A DNA stretch of 64,000 nt from Veillonellaceae bacterium DNF00626 (GCA_001553355.1 KQ960828.1:129668-193667); one strand, 5' to 3'. Shown: positions 8,081 through 19,204, counted from the first letter of the stretch. The notes: generated from the letters alone by a model not told the origin. Numbers and translations: made by a program.

Positions 8081-9268
8081 ATGAATAAGAAAACAGTTTA
8101 TGATATTGATGTATCAGGGAAAACAGTATTTCTTCGGGTAGATTATAATGTTCCGCAAGATAAGAATGGACATATTTTAGAAGATCGTCGAATTCGAACG
8201 ACAGTTCCTACTATTCGTTATTTACAAGAACATGGTGCAGCTATTGTTATTGGTGCTCATTTAGGTAGACCAAAAGGTGAAATCAAACCGGAGTTGTCTT
8301 TAAAGCCTTGTGCCGAACGATTAGGGGAATTATTAGGGCAAAAGGTAATCTTTGCTCCTGATTGCATAGGGGAAGAGACCAATGAATTAAAGAAAAATTT
8401 AAAGGCCGGTGATGTATTGCTCTTGGAGAATCTTCGTTTTTATAAAGGTGAAGAAAAAAACAATCCGGAATTTACAAAAGCTTTGATTTCTTATTGTGAT
8501 ATCGCTGTAAATGATGCATTCGGAGTTTCTCATCGTCCGCATGCGTCCATAGTTGGAGTAGGACAATCAGTGCCGATGGTAGCAGGTATATTACTGCAAA
8601 AGGAAATTGATTTCCTATCTAACGTAATTGATAATCCGGAAAGACCATTTGCTGCTATTATTGGCGGAGCAAAAATTGCAGATAAAATACAAGTAATTGC
8701 TAATTTGATGGAAAAAGCTGATGTTATTTTAATTGGCGGAGGTATGGCCAATACTTTTGTTGCTGCTGAGGGCTATGATATGGGACAATCTTTACAAGAT
8801 AAAGATCGTTTTGATTTAGCCAGAAATTTGATGGAAAAAGCTAAAGAATTAGGTTCCAGTATTATTCTTCCGGTAGATTTTACGGCAGCAGATTCTTTTT
8901 CAGAAACAGCACAAACTAAAGTATTAGAAGCCAAAGATTTTGGAGATCCTTGGATGGCACTTGATATCGGGCCCAAAACAATACAAATGTATGCTGATAT
9001 TTTGCGAAAGATGAAAACAGTGGTATGGAATGGACCTATGGGTGTTTTTGAAATGAAACCTTTTGCCACGGGAACAAATACCATTGCTAAAACCATTAGT
9101 GAATTAGATGCTATTACCGTTATTGGTGGTGGTGAATCAGCGGCTGTTGTAGACCATTTGGGCATTTCCGATAAATTTTCTCATGTGTCTACAGGTGGAG
9201 GCGCATCGTTAGAAATGTTAGAAGGAATGATTCTGCCAGGCGTCAGCATTTTACAAGATAAGGAGTGA
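8081..9268 (+). CDS. pgk: Phosphoglycerate kinase
   Basis: Pgk transfers the acyl phosphate of 1,3-bisphosphoglycerate to ADP. The 395-residue protein begins with the conserved FLRVDYNVPQ and has the hinge region and substrate motifs GAHLGRPKGE, LLENLRFYKGEE, NDAFGVSHRPHAS, WNGPMGVFE and GGGESAAVV in the expected order. The length is normal. It lies between gapA (11 bp upstream) and tpiA, whose ATG is 5 bp after the pgk stop. The AGGAG sequence that precedes tpiA overlaps the pgk stop, so translation of the two genes may be linked. Confidence 0.97.
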   Translation: MNKKTVYDIDVSGKTVFLRVDYNVPQDKNGHILEDRRIRTTVPTIRYLQEHGAAIVIGAHLGRPKGEIKPELSLKPCAERLGELLGQKVIFAPDCIGEETNELKKNLKAGDVLLLENLRFYKGEEKNNPEFTKALISYCDIAVNDAFGVSHRPHASIVGVGQSVPMVAGILLQKEIDFLSNVIDNPERPFAAIIGGAKIADKIQVIANLMEKADVILIGGGMANTFVAAEGYDMGQSLQDKDRFDLARNLMEKAKELGSSIILPVDFTAADSFSETAQTKVLEAKDFGDPWMALDIGPKTIQMYADILRKMKTVVWNGPMGVFEMKPFATGTNTIAKTISELDAITVIGGGESAAVVDHLGISDKFSHVSTGGGASLEMLEGMILPGVSILQDKE

Positions 9269-9273
9269 TAATA

Positions 9274-11336
<2,063 letters not shown>

Positions 11337-11340
11337 ATAA

Positions 11341-11390
11341 AATACTAAAAAGATGGTAAAGCTTCTAAAGCTTACCATCTTTTTAGTATT
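11341..11390 (+). terminator. Terminator of the glycolytic operon
   Basis: A stem of about 23 bp starts with AATACTAAAAAGATGG and closes with CCATCTTTTTAGTATT; the left arm has one extra A. The T-rich right arm serves as the tail. It begins 4 bases after the eno stop. Confidence 0.85.
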
Positions 11391-11865
11391 AAAAACGATT
11401 ACAGTATATGGTTTAAGGCATAATAAATTTTTTCTATATCGAAACTGAAAATAAAAATTATGATAAAAAGTCATAATAAAGATATTTATTAATTGAGATA
11501 CTCTATCAACATGATTGAGCGTCGATTGATAAATCGTTTATTTAAGCAATAAAATATGATATCAAGGTAATATAGGTAATTATAAATTTAGGAAATAATG
11601 CACACTATTTGCAAATCAGCTATGATTTAAACTAATTGTAAATTACATACCAACTAATTTCAAGATAATAAATTGAAAATAAAATACTTGAAATTATGTA
11701 AAATTATGATATGATTAATAAGTAAACAGAAAACCCTTGTCTATTTATATACTGTCAAAAAATTATTTGTAGTATGGCTCGGTAATATATTTAGTAAAAA
11801 TAATAATAATTCACGAGGGGGATTTGTATAGTTGTTTTTGTTTTTATTTTATAGGAGGGTTTATA
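11391..11865 (+). other. Long AT-rich region upstream of the response regulator
   Basis: This 475-bp stretch has no credible gene on either strand. It holds a promoter candidate (11688-11715) inside a 10-bp inverted repeat (11655-11696) and an AT-rich leader of about 140 bases. An in-frame TTG at 11824 exists, but the ATG at 11866 with ATAGGAGGGT is the better start of the downstream gene. Confidence 0.5.
11655..11715 (+). promoter_or_regulatory. Promoter candidate within an inverted repeat
   Basis: TTGAAA (11688-11693), a 16-bp spacer and TATGAT (11710-11715) form a promoter. The -35 box is part of the right arm of a perfect inverted repeat, TAATTTCAAG at 11655-11664 and CTTGAAATTA at 11687-11696, which could be an operator. 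Confidence 0.5.
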
Positions 11866-12546
11866 ATGAGAAATTGTGTTTTGATTGTTGAGAGTGATCC
11901 AAGTGTTAGTCGTTTCATGCAAATGAAATTAGAAGAAGAAGGATTTACCTGTATTATTGATAATACAGGCTCAGCTGTTATCGATTTAGCAGGACAACGC
12001 CAAGCTGATGTGATGATTTTAGATCCTGATGAACCGATGAAAGATGGGAAAAAGATTTTAGAAGAAGTTAGAGAAATTAGCAGTATGCCTATTATTTATT
12101 TATCTGCTGATAACGATGTTGACACTAAAGTAGAAGTGCTTAATGCCGGAGCTGATGATTATATTACAAAGCCATATGTAACAAAAGAATTAATTGCTCG
12201 CATTCGTTCTTCTATTCGTCGTCATAAAGAACCTAAAATTATTGTTGATCCATCTTTTACTATTGGCGATTTATCTATTTATCCTGACCGTCATGAAGTA
12301 CGTGCCGGAGAAGGTTCTATTGATTTGACGAAAAAAGAATTTGATTTATTATTGTTCTTAGCTAAAAATAAGAATCGCGTTTTGAAGAGAGAAGAAATTT
12401 TAGAAAAAGTTTGGGGTTATGGATATGCAGGTAAGACAAATATCGTAGATGTTTATGTTCGTTATTTGCGTAGTAAAATTGATGAACAAGTAGGGAAGAA
12501 GTATATTCATACTGTTCGCGGTATTGGTTACGTAGCAAGAGATTAA
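11866..12546 (+). CDS. OmpR/PhoB-family response regulator, orphan and atypical
   Basis: This 226-residue regulator has a receiver domain (about 3-118) and a winged-helix DNA-binding domain (about 130-224), recognised by LTKKEFDLLLFLAKN, VWGY and the C-terminal TVRGIGYVA. In the receiver the phospho-acceptor is Asp53 (MILDPDEP), the switch residue is Ser80 and the conserved lysine is Lys102 in TKPY. The usual acidic pair at the end of strand 1 reads Glu9-Ser10-Asp11, so one metal-binding acid is replaced by serine. No histidine kinase is nearby. The ATG at 11866 follows AGGAGGGT; a TTG at 11824 is weaker. rnmV follows after one base, which makes the regulator part of the rnmV-rsmA operon. Confidence 0.9.
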   Translation: MRNCVLIVESDPSVSRFMQMKLEEEGFTCIIDNTGSAVIDLAGQRQADVMILDPDEPMKDGKKILEEVREISSMPIIYLSADNDVDTKVEVLNAGADDYITKPYVTKELIARIRSSIRRHKEPKIIVDPSFTIGDLSIYPDRHEVRAGEGSIDLTKKEFDLLLFLAKNKNRVLKREEILEKVWGYGYAGKTNIVDVYVRYLRSKIDEQVGKKYIHTVRGIGYVARD

Positions 12547-12547
12547 T

Positions 12548-13102
12548 ATGATAAAGCAAGTCATCGTTGTAGAGGGCAAATCTGATATAGCCCGAGTGAA
12601 ACAGGCGGTGGATGCGGATATAATAGCGACCGGAGGCTTAGCCCTCCGGTCTGTTGTTATTGAAGATATTCGCCGAGCATATGAAAAACGCGGAATTATT
12701 ATATTAACGGATCCTGATGGACCGGGAGAACGAATAAGAAGAAAATTAACAAAATTATTTCCTAAAGCTTTGCATGCTTTTGTACCAAAAATGGATGCAG
12801 TTACTTGTGATGATGTAGGTATTGAAAATGCATCTCCGGAGGCCATACAAAGAGCTTTATCACAAATTCATATTTTAATACAAGAAGATAAAGAAATATT
12901 TACCATGAACGATTTATGGAATGCTGAATTGGTAGGTGGAATTAATTCATCAAAGAAACGAGAAGAAATAGGTGCTCTTTTAGGCATTGGTTATGGAAAC
13001 GGAAAACAGTTTCTAACGAAATTGAATCATTTCGGTATTACGAGAAAAGAATGGGAAATAGCTTTACAAAAATATAGGGAGATAAAAGATGAAGGATGCT
13101 AA
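12548..13102 (+). CDS. rnmV: Ribonuclease M5
   Basis: RNase M5 matures the 5S rRNA precursor in Firmicutes. The 184-residue protein begins with a TOPRIM domain, visible as VVEGKSDIARVKQA (catalytic glutamate near residue 9) and IILTDPDGPGERIRRKL with the DPD metal site. A C-terminal part follows that is specific to the M5 family. The length is normal. It starts one base after the response regulator and overlaps rsmA by 14 bases. The rnmV-rsmA pair is common in Firmicutes, which supports the call. Confidence 0.92.
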   Translation: MIKQVIVVEGKSDIARVKQAVDADIIATGGLALRSVVIEDIRRAYEKRGIIILTDPDGPGERIRRKLTKLFPKALHAFVPKMDAVTCDDVGIENASPEAIQRALSQIHILIQEDKEIFTMNDLWNAELVGGINSSKKREEIGALLGIGYGNGKQFLTKLNHFGITRKEWEIALQKYREIKDEGC

Positions 13103-13946
13103 TTTAGCGGATATAGAAGTTATAAAATATATTATTAAACGTTTTGGTATTCGGGCAAAACATAAATTTGGGCAAAATTTTTTAATTAGGCCGGATGTAC
13201 TGCAAGAAATAGTAGAAGCAGCTGAAATAAAAGAAGGGTCTCATGTACTTGAGATTGGAGCCGGTATAGGAACATTAACTCAAGCATTGGCAGAAACCGG
13301 AGCAAACGTGGTAGCTTATGAAATTGATCAAAGTTTAGAACGTGTTTTATCACATACCCTTGAGTCATATGATAATGTACAAATTGTTTACGAAGATATC
13401 ATGAAAGCTAATTTAATAGAACGATTAGGCAATCAAGATTGGCATGTGGCAGCTAATTTACCTTATTACATTACTACACCCATTTTATTATCCCTTATTC
13501 AATCTGAATTACCCTTATCGATTTTTGTTTTTATGATGCAAAAAGAAGTAGCTGATCGAATTTTAGCAAAACCCGGTACAAAAGATTATGGTGCTTTGAC
13601 ATTAGCCGTACAATTTGATTGTACGGTAGAGCGTATTATAGATGTTCCTCCGACAGCCTTTATTCCTCGTCCGGCAGTTACTTCTACTGTGTTAAAAATA
13701 AAGAAAAGGGAAAAACCTGCTATTACCGTAAAAGATCGGAAACTTTTCTTTCGTTTAGTTAAAATGGGATTTGGGCAAAGAAGAAAAATATTTACTAATG
13801 CCATGAAAGGCGGAGGTATAAATGAGGAATGTATAAAGGAAATAATGAGTATCACCGGTATTGATGGAAATCGTCGTGGTGAAACCTTTTCTATATCCGA
13901 ATATGGCTTATTAGCTGATGCCTGGTATGACTGCATTCATGGCTAA
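13089..13946 (+). CDS. rsmA: 16S rRNA dimethyladenosine transferase
   Basis: RsmA (KsgA) dimethylates two adjacent adenines near the 3' end of 16S rRNA during small subunit assembly. The 285-residue protein has KHKFGQNFL near 19-27, the SAM-binding EIGAGIGTLTQ, and the catalytic NLPYYITTP motif. The start is preceded by AGGGAGAT and overlaps the end of rnmV by 14 bases, which suggests translational coupling. It ends the operon that begins with the response regulator. Confidence 0.95.
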   Translation: MKDANLADIEVIKYIIKRFGIRAKHKFGQNFLIRPDVLQEIVEAAEIKEGSHVLEIGAGIGTLTQALAETGANVVAYEIDQSLERVLSHTLESYDNVQIVYEDIMKANLIERLGNQDWHVAANLPYYITTPILLSLIQSELPLSIFVFMMQKEVADRILAKPGTKDYGALTLAVQFDCTVERIIDVPPTAFIPRPAVTSTVLKIKKREKPAITVKDRKLFFRLVKMGFGQRRKIFTNAMKGGGINEECIKEIMSITGIDGNRRGETFSISEYGLLADAWYDCIHG

Positions 13947-14031
13947 GTTATAAAAATCAGTGAGCATATAGGAAATTATTCTTTTTTATGATTAGATAGA
14001 AAATAATAAATACGGTTTTTCATTTTATATC

Positions 14032-14059
14032 TTGAAATAAATTACAAATCATGTATAAT
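14032..14059 (+). promoter_or_regulatory. Promoter of rpsO
   Basis: TTGAAA, a 16-bp spacer and a perfect TATAAT precede rpsO. The predicted leader is about 80 bases. Confidence 0.8.
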
Positions 14060-14074
14060 ATACTTTGTATGAAC

Positions 14075-14144
14075 CGTGTCTCAGTATTTCGATACTCCGA
14101 CGATTTACCTTGACATGGCTATTTTATTTATAGGAGGCATAATT
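14075..14144 (+). promoter_or_regulatory. rpsO 5' leader with possible S15 autoregulatory site
   Basis: The leader contains the small hairpin AGTAT-TTCG-ATACT followed by CCGACG and then the AGGAGG ribosome binding site. S15 represses its own mRNA in many bacteria through leader structures of unrelated sequence. The position fits, but this is inference only. Confidence 0.35.
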
Positions 14145-14414
14145 ATGTTAACAGCAGAACAAAAGAAAGAAATTATTGAGACCTATGCTGTCCATGAAGG
14201 CGACACAGGATCTTCGGAAGTACAGATTGCTATTTTATCAAAACGAATTGCACTTCTTACGGAACATTTAAAGACTCACAAAAAGGATCATCATTCTCGT
14301 CGTGGATTACTTAAATTAGTAGGGCAACGTAGAAATATGCTCAACTATCTTCGTCGTAGCGACTTGGAAAGATACAGAATTCTAGGCGAAAAATTAGGAC
14401 TTCGCTTAAAATAA
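14145..14414 (+). CDS. rpsO: Ribosomal protein S15
   Basis: S15 is a primary binding protein of the 16S rRNA central domain. The 89-residue length is exactly the family norm, with [11 protein letters not shown] near 21-31, [11 protein letters not shown] and RRNMLNYLR typical of S15. An upstream in-frame start (14076) would add 23 residues, but the ATG at 14145 follows TAGGAGGCATAATT and gives the standard protein. It is a single-gene unit with its own promoter and terminator. Confidence 0.97.
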   Translation: MLTAEQKKEIIETYAVHEGDTGSSEVQIAILSKRIALLTEHLKTHKKDHHSRRGLLKLVGQRRNMLNYLRRSDLERYRILGEKLGLRLK

Positions 14415-14430
14415 TTTGTAGTTATAAAAG

Positions 14431-14478
14431 GCAGTGATACGAGATAAAATTTTATTCATAGTATCACTGTTCTTTTTT
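14431..14478 (+). terminator. Terminator of rpsO
   Basis: CAGTGATAC and GTATCACTG form a 9-bp outer stem. An inner AT-rich stem ATAAAATTTTAT may add to it. The tail is TTCTTTTTT. Confidence 0.8.
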
Positions 14479-14491
14479 GTATTTATAAATT

Positions 14492-14520
14492 TTGCTATAT
14501 GTCAATACTTATGGTAAAAT
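14492..14520 (+). promoter_or_regulatory. Promoter candidate for typA
   Basis: TTGCTA, a 17-bp spacer and TAAAAT lie about 85 bp upstream of typA, beyond the rpsO terminator. Confidence 0.6.
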
Positions 14521-14603
14521 AAAATGCATTGCATAATGGAATATTGAAATTGATATAATTGTTTTTAGATAATATATTGTGATAGAGGGAGAAGAAAGAA
14601 CAA

Positions 14604-16424
14604 ATGATTAGAGAAGATATTCGTAATATAGCTATTATTGCACATGTCGATCATGGTAAAACAACTTTAGTAGATGCCATGCTTAAACAAAGTCACATTT
14701 TTAGAGAAAATCAAAAAGTGGAAGAACGTGTGATGGATTCTAATCCACTTGAAAGAGAACGTGGCATTACAATTTTAGCCAAAAATACTTCAGTTATGCA
14801 TGATGGTGTGAAAATTAATATAGTAGACACCCCGGGGCATGCTGATTTTGGCGGTGAGGTAGAACGTATTTTGAATATGGTAGATGGTGTATTGCTTTTG
14901 GTGGATTCACACGAAGGCCCTATGCCGCAAACAAAATATGTACTTCGTAAAGCATTGGAGCATCATCTTAAACCTATTGTAGTAATTAATAAAATTGATC
15001 GACCGGATCAACGTATTTCTGAAGTAGAAGGAGAAATATTAGAGCTATTTCTTGAATTAGAAGCGGATGATGAGCAATTGGATTTCCCTTTGATTTATGC
15101 ATCGGCAAGAAGCGGTATCGCTAAACTTCATATGAATGATGAAGCAAAAGATTTAACACCCCTTTTCAAAACGATTTTAGAAAAAATTCCGGCACCGCAA
15201 TGCGATCCTGATGGAGGTCTTCAGGTAATGGTGACAACTCTGGAAGCTGATGATTATTTAGGGAAAGTTGCTATAGGACGAGTTACACGCGGTACGGCTA
15301 AACAGGGAATGACGGTGGCTATTACTGACGGAGAAAAAATCCGGACAGATCATATTGGTCAATTATTTAATTGGCAAGGTATGAAACGTACCGCCATATC
15401 TGAAGCTAAAGCCGGCGATATTATCGCTATGGCAGGGTTCAAAGATATTAACATAGGAGAAACAGTAGCTGATTCTACTAATCCTGAAGCTCTTCCGGCT
15501 ATTCATATTGATGAACCTACTCTTTCTATGGTATTTCATGTAAATAAGAGTCCATTTGCCGGACGTGAAGGAGATTTTGTTACATCTAGGCATATTCGTG
15601 CCCGTTTAATGAAAGAAATTGAAACGAATGTAGCACTTCGTGTAGCGGAAATAGAAACATCGGATGCTTTTTTGGTATCGGGTCGAGGTGAATTACATCT
15701 GTCTGTTTTGATTGAAACAATGCGTCGGGAAGGTTTTGAAATGGAAGTATCAAAACCTCAGGTTATTTATAAAACAATCAATGGAAAGAAATGTGAGCCG
15801 TTAGAACGATTAACCATTGAAGTACCACAAGAATTTATGGGATCAGTAATGGAAGGATTGGGGCCACGGCGTGCAGAAATGATTTCTATGGAAGAAATTG
15901 CCGGTTATATGAAAATGGAATTTTCTATTCCGGCTCGTGGACTTTTAGGTTTCCGTAATGAACTTCTTACAACTACTCGTGGTACGGGTATTATGTATCA
16001 TGTATTTCAAGGGTATGCACCTTATAAAGGCGATATTCCTGAAAGGACAAGAGGCTCTTTGGTGGCTTTTGAAGGAGGAACAACTACTGCTTACGGTTTG
16101 AATTCTATCTTAGATCGTGGCGAATTATTCTTAGAACCCGGTATAGAAGTGTATGAAGGAATGATTATAGGTGAAAATGCACGTGAGCAAGATATGGATG
16201 TTAATCCTTGCAAAAAGAAACATTTAACCAATACTCGTGCATCCGGTTCGGATGATGCTATTAAATTACCACCTTGTCGGAAATTTACCTTAGAAGGCGC
16301 ATTAGAGTGGATAAATGATGATGAATTGGTGGAAGTAACACCAAATAATATACGTATGCGTAAAATGATTCTTTCTCGTCAACAACGCTATAAAATTGCT
16401 AATTCCAAAAAGAGTCAAAAATAA
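14604..16424 (+). CDS. typA: Translational GTPase TypA/BipA
   Basis: TypA is a ribosome-binding GTPase related to EF-G that helps 50S assembly and stress adaptation. The 606-residue protein has the G1 motif AHVDHGKTT at 13-21, the switch [10 protein letters not shown], and the G4 motif NKIDRPDQR, followed by an EF-Tu-like second domain, EF-G-like domains III and V and the TypA-specific C-terminal part containing [10 protein letters not shown]. Length and motif order fit the family. It is monocistronic, with a GAGGGAGAAG ribosome binding site and a shared terminator downstream. Confidence 0.97.
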   Translation: MIREDIRNIAIIAHVDHGKTTLVDAMLKQSHIFRENQKVEERVMDSNPLERERGITILAKNTSVMHDGVKINIVDTPGHADFGGEVERILNMVDGVLLLVDSHEGPMPQTKYVLRKALEHHLKPIVVINKIDRPDQRISEVEGEILELFLELEADDEQLDFPLIYASARSGIAKLHMNDEAKDLTPLFKTILEKIPAPQCDPDGGLQVMVTTLEADDYLGKVAIGRVTRGTAKQGMTVAITDGEKIRTDHIGQLFNWQGMKRTAISEAKAGDIIAMAGFKDINIGETVADSTNPEALPAIHIDEPTLSMVFHVNKSPFAGREGDFVTSRHIRARLMKEIETNVALRVAEIETSDAFLVSGRGELHLSVLIETMRREGFEMEVSKPQVIYKTINGKKCEPLERLTIEVPQEFMGSVMEGLGPRRAEMISMEEIAGYMKMEFSIPARGLLGFRNELLTTTRGTGIMYHVFQGYAPYKGDIPERTRGSLVAFEGGTTTAYGLNSILDRGELFLEPGIEVYEGMIIGENAREQDMDVNPCKKKHLTNTRASGSDDAIKLPPCRKFTLEGALEWINDDELVEVTPNNIRMRKMILSRQQRYKIANSKKSQK

Positions 16425-16510
16425 ATTTGGACGTCTGATGTCTGTAAATATAAATATAGATATTGCATGTAATACTTATAGATGTTCAATATAACAAGAA
16501 ATATAATATG

Positions 16511-16558
16511 AAAAATCCCCTTCTATGGATTGACTTCAGTCCATGGAAGGGGATTTTA
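16511..16558. terminator. Bidirectional terminator between typA and the convergent dehydrogenase
   Basis: A long stem pairs AAAATCCCCTTC...TGGA with TCCA...GAAGGGGATTTT. It is flanked by A and T runs and works for both strands, ending at the dehydrogenase stop codon. Confidence 0.88.
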
Positions 16559-17503
16559 TTAATATCCTTTTCCTTTATCAACTATATTTTTTAAAGGCTT
16601 TGATTCATAAAACGCTTTCAGATTATCTTTGAGTAATTCTAAAAGTCTCTGCCACGTATCCGGAGTCCATGAAGCTACATGAGGGGTAATAATGACTTGC
16701 TTCATTGCCCAAAAAGGATGCTCATAGGGGAGTGGTTCTTTATTAAATACATCAAGACCGGCACCGGATAAATGACCGGAAGTTAATGCAGCAAGTAAAT
16801 CTTTTTCATTGACAATAGAGGCACGGGCAATATTTATAAAATAAGAATTTTCTTTCATCAAATTAAATTTTTCACTGTTAAAAAATTGATCGGTTTCCGG
16901 AGTAGAGGGAAGTGCTGCAATAGTTACATCTGCTTTTGGAAGAACTTGGTTAATTTCGTTAGTAGTATATATTTCATTTACTCCATCTTCTTTTGTATGA
17001 TGATTTTTAACTGCGATGATATGGCAATTGAATCCCTGGAGACGTTTAGCTATAGCGCGTCCAATATTTCCATAACCTATAATGGCGATAGTTTTTCCAT
17101 GTAAGAGAAAAGCACGTGGACGTTTCCAAATATGTTGTTCTTGTTGACGTATTGCAGTAGGAATAGAACGTGTGAGGGCAAGAAGCAATGCGATTGTATG
17201 TTCTGCAACCGCAATATCATGAACTCCACGAGAATTGGTCAAAAGAATAGAGCGATTCAACATAGAAGGAGATAATAATCGTTCTACTCCGTCAGACAAA
17301 GAATGAATCCATTTTACCTGTGGAGCAGCTTGTAAGAGTGGCTCTACATTTTGAAATCCCCATAAGGCAATGATATCTGCATCATGTACATGAGGAAGTG
17401 CTTCTTTCGGAGATAGATACCATTCTACGGAAAGACCGGGAATGAACGCTTCAAATTCTTTTTGTTTTTCCGGAGATAATTTATTGATGATAATTAATTT
17501 CAT
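16559..17503 (-). CDS. D-isomer-specific 2-hydroxyacid dehydrogenase
   Basis: This 314-residue NAD(P)-dependent oxidoreductase belongs to the family of D-lactate, glycerate and phosphoglycerate dehydrogenases. The cofactor motif IIGYGNIGRAIAKRL lies near 140. The catalytic arginine is in NIARASIVNE, the glutamate in DVFNKEPLP and the histidine in TPHVASW. It lacks the C-terminal regulatory domain of SerA, so a 3-phosphoglycerate dehydrogenase is unlikely. The short N-terminal half and the order of motifs resemble the YPL113C/GhrA-like branch. The substrate cannot be named. It is a single gene that converges on typA. Confidence 0.85.
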   Translation of the reverse strand: MKLIIINKLSPEKQKEFEAFIPGLSVEWYLSPKEALPHVHDADIIALWGFQNVEPLLQAAPQVKWIHSLSDGVERLLSPSMLNRSILLTNSRGVHDIAVAEHTIALLLALTRSIPTAIRQQEQHIWKRPRAFLLHGKTIAIIGYGNIGRAIAKRLQGFNCHIIAVKNHHTKEDGVNEIYTTNEINQVLPKADVTIAALPSTPETDQFFNSEKFNLMKENSYFINIARASIVNEKDLLAALTSGHLSGAGLDVFNKEPLPYEHPFWAMKQVIITPHVASWTPDTWQRLLELLKDNLKAFYESKPLKNIVDKGKGY

Positions 17504-17529
17504 AAATTTTACCTCTTTTCGTTTTCTTC

Positions 17530-17538
17530 AGTATAGCA
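17530..17538 (-). promoter_or_regulatory. Extended -10 promoter candidate for the dehydrogenase
   Basis: On the minus strand TGCTATACT provides an extended -10 element. I see no clear -35 box at the right distance. Confidence 0.4.
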
Positions 17539-17684
17539 CAATCATATTTATAAGAGATAAAAAATATTATAATTTACCATCAGGTTATGATACTCAAAAA
17601 AGTTGAAATATGTGATTTTATCGTACATAGTAAATAATCCGTATTTTACAATAAAGCAAAATTGTATATAATAAAATATATATG

Positions 17685-17712
17685 TTGACAGATGATGAAT
17701 TAATAGTATTTT
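17685..17712 (+). promoter_or_regulatory. Promoter candidate for phoH operon
   Basis: A perfect TTGACA, a 16-bp spacer and TATTTT lie about 65 bp upstream of the annotated phoH ATG and about 30 bp upstream of the alternative start at 17741. Confidence 0.6.
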
Positions 17713-17776
17713 TTGCATTATTCGGAAAGGGTGATGGTCCATAGCTAAGGTAACAAAGGATATTGTAGTATCTGAT

Positions 17777-18712
17777 ATGAATATAGCTTCTTATTTTTTT
17801 GAACGTGACAATGGTTGGCTTAGTGCAGTTTCTCATCATTACGGTATAGAGCTATTTGGCAGAGGAAATTTAATTCGCCTGAAGGGCGATGAGTTAGTAG
17901 TAAAAAATGCAGAAGCAGTTATTTACGCAGTTATTTCCATGATTAAGCGACAAATACCTGTATCAGTCAGGCAAGTGACAATGATTATGAAACTTTATGA
18001 TGCAGGAAAAATGAATATTCTTCGTGATATGGAAGAAGATGTTATTAATGTAACGAGAAGTGGTGAATCTATACGACCTCGTACATTAGGACAAAAGCAA
18101 TATATAGATACTATTCGTCACCATTTGATTACGTTTGGCATCGGTCCTGCCGGTACGGGAAAAACTTATTTATCTGTTGCACTGGCAGCATTTTATCTAA
18201 AAAATCATGATGTATCCCGTATTATTTTAGTAAGACCTGCCGTAGAAGCCGGAGAAAAATTGGGATTCTTGCCCGGCGATATGCAAGAGAAAGTCAATCC
18301 TTATTTAAGACCATTATTTGATGGATTACTTGATATGTTTGGCCCGGAAGAATTTATTCGATTGCAACAAAAGGGACAAATCGAAGTGGCTCCTTTAGCG
18401 TATATGAGAGGACGCACCTTGGAGAAGTCTTTTATTATCTTGGATGAAGCGCAAAACACAACAGTAGAGCAGATTAAAATGTTTTTAACTCGTTTAGGAA
18501 ATCGTTCAAGAATGGTGATTAATGGAGATATAACACAAATTGACTTACCCGATCATGTAAAGAGTGGACTTTCTGATGCTTGTAAAGTATTGAGAAACAT
18601 TCCGAATATTGCCACGGTCACTTTTTCTGAAGATGATGTGGTAAGACATGATTTGGTGGCTGCTATTATTCATGCTTATGAAGAGTCAGACAAAAATAGG
18701 AATAGGAGATAA
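17777..18712 (+). CDS. phoH: PhoH-family ATPase
   Basis: PhoH is a cytoplasmic P-loop ATPase of the RNA helicase-like group, often encoded beside ybeY and thought to act in RNA metabolism. The 311-residue protein has the Walker A motif GPAGTGKT near 125, VRPAVEAGEKLGFLPGD, and the Walker B FIILDEAQNTT. The first ATG gives a slightly short N-terminus and lacks a ribosome binding site at a normal distance (AAAGGAT is 15 bases away). The reading frame stays open upstream to an ATA at 17741 that sits 5 bases after AAAGGGTGAT, so translation may start there. It heads the operon phoH-ybeY-cdd-era-CNNM-recO. Confidence 0.93.
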   Translation: MNIASYFFERDNGWLSAVSHHYGIELFGRGNLIRLKGDELVVKNAEAVIYAVISMIKRQIPVSVRQVTMIMKLYDAGKMNILRDMEEDVINVTRSGESIRPRTLGQKQYIDTIRHHLITFGIGPAGTGKTYLSVALAAFYLKNHDVSRIILVRPAVEAGEKLGFLPGDMQEKVNPYLRPLFDGLLDMFGPEEFIRLQQKGQIEVAPLAYMRGRTLEKSFIILDEAQNTTVEQIKMFLTRLGNRSRMVINGDITQIDLPDHVKSGLSDACKVLRNIPNIATVTFSEDDVVRHDLVAAIIHAYEESDKNRNRR

Positions 18713-18715
18713 ATT

Positions 18716-19204
18716 ATGGATATAACTATTAGTTACAGTGATATGAAATTTTATCATTCTGATTTAGAGGAATTAATTTATCGTGTACTTACGAAAGGGG
18801 CAGAACTGCAGAATGTATCAGAAGATGCAGAAATAAGTGTATTGATTTGTGATGCAGATACTATTCATGAATTGAATAAAACTTATCGGAATATTGATGC
18901 TCCTACAGATGTTTTATCTTTTGCGTTAAATGAAGGGGAAGATGATATTCCGGAAGAAGAAAGAGCATTAGGCGATATCATCATTAATATAGATCGCGCT
19001 GAGTGGCAAGCAAAAGAGTATGGGCATAGTAAAGAACGGGAAACAGCTTATTTGGCAGTACATGGATTTCTTCATATTTTAGGCTATGATCATTATGAAG
19101 CAGAAGAGAAAAAAGCTATGAGAAAAGCTGAAGAAGATATTTTAAGTGCCTGCGGCTTGGAACGAATTGTAACGGAAGGACAATTAGATCGTGGGAAAAA
19201 ATGA
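18716..19204 (+). CDS. ybeY: Endoribonuclease YbeY
   Basis: YbeY is a zinc metalloprotein needed for 16S rRNA 3' end maturation and ribosome quality control. The 162-residue protein ends with the zinc motif HGFLHILGYDH, in which three histidines bind the metal. Upstream lies APTDVLSFAL, which is typical of the family. It starts 3 bases after phoH and overlaps cdd by 14 bases. The gene order phoH-ybeY is widely conserved, but the diacylglycerol kinase gene often found next is absent. Confidence 0.96.
   Translation: MDITISYSDMKFYHSDLEELIYRVLTKGAELQNVSEDAEISVLICDADTIHELNKTYRNIDAPTDVLSFALNEGEDDIPEEERALGDIIINIDRAEWQAKEYGHSKERETAYLAVHGFLHILGYDHYEAEEKKAMRKAEEDILSACGLERIVTEGQLDRGKK

Noticed and set aside
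8773-9165. Minus-strand reading frame of 130 residues
   Set aside because: It is antisense to pgk and has no ribosome binding site or family pattern.
12400-12846. Minus-strand reading frame of 148 residues
   Set aside because: It is antisense to the response regulator and rnmV, whose frames, motifs and spacing are convincing.
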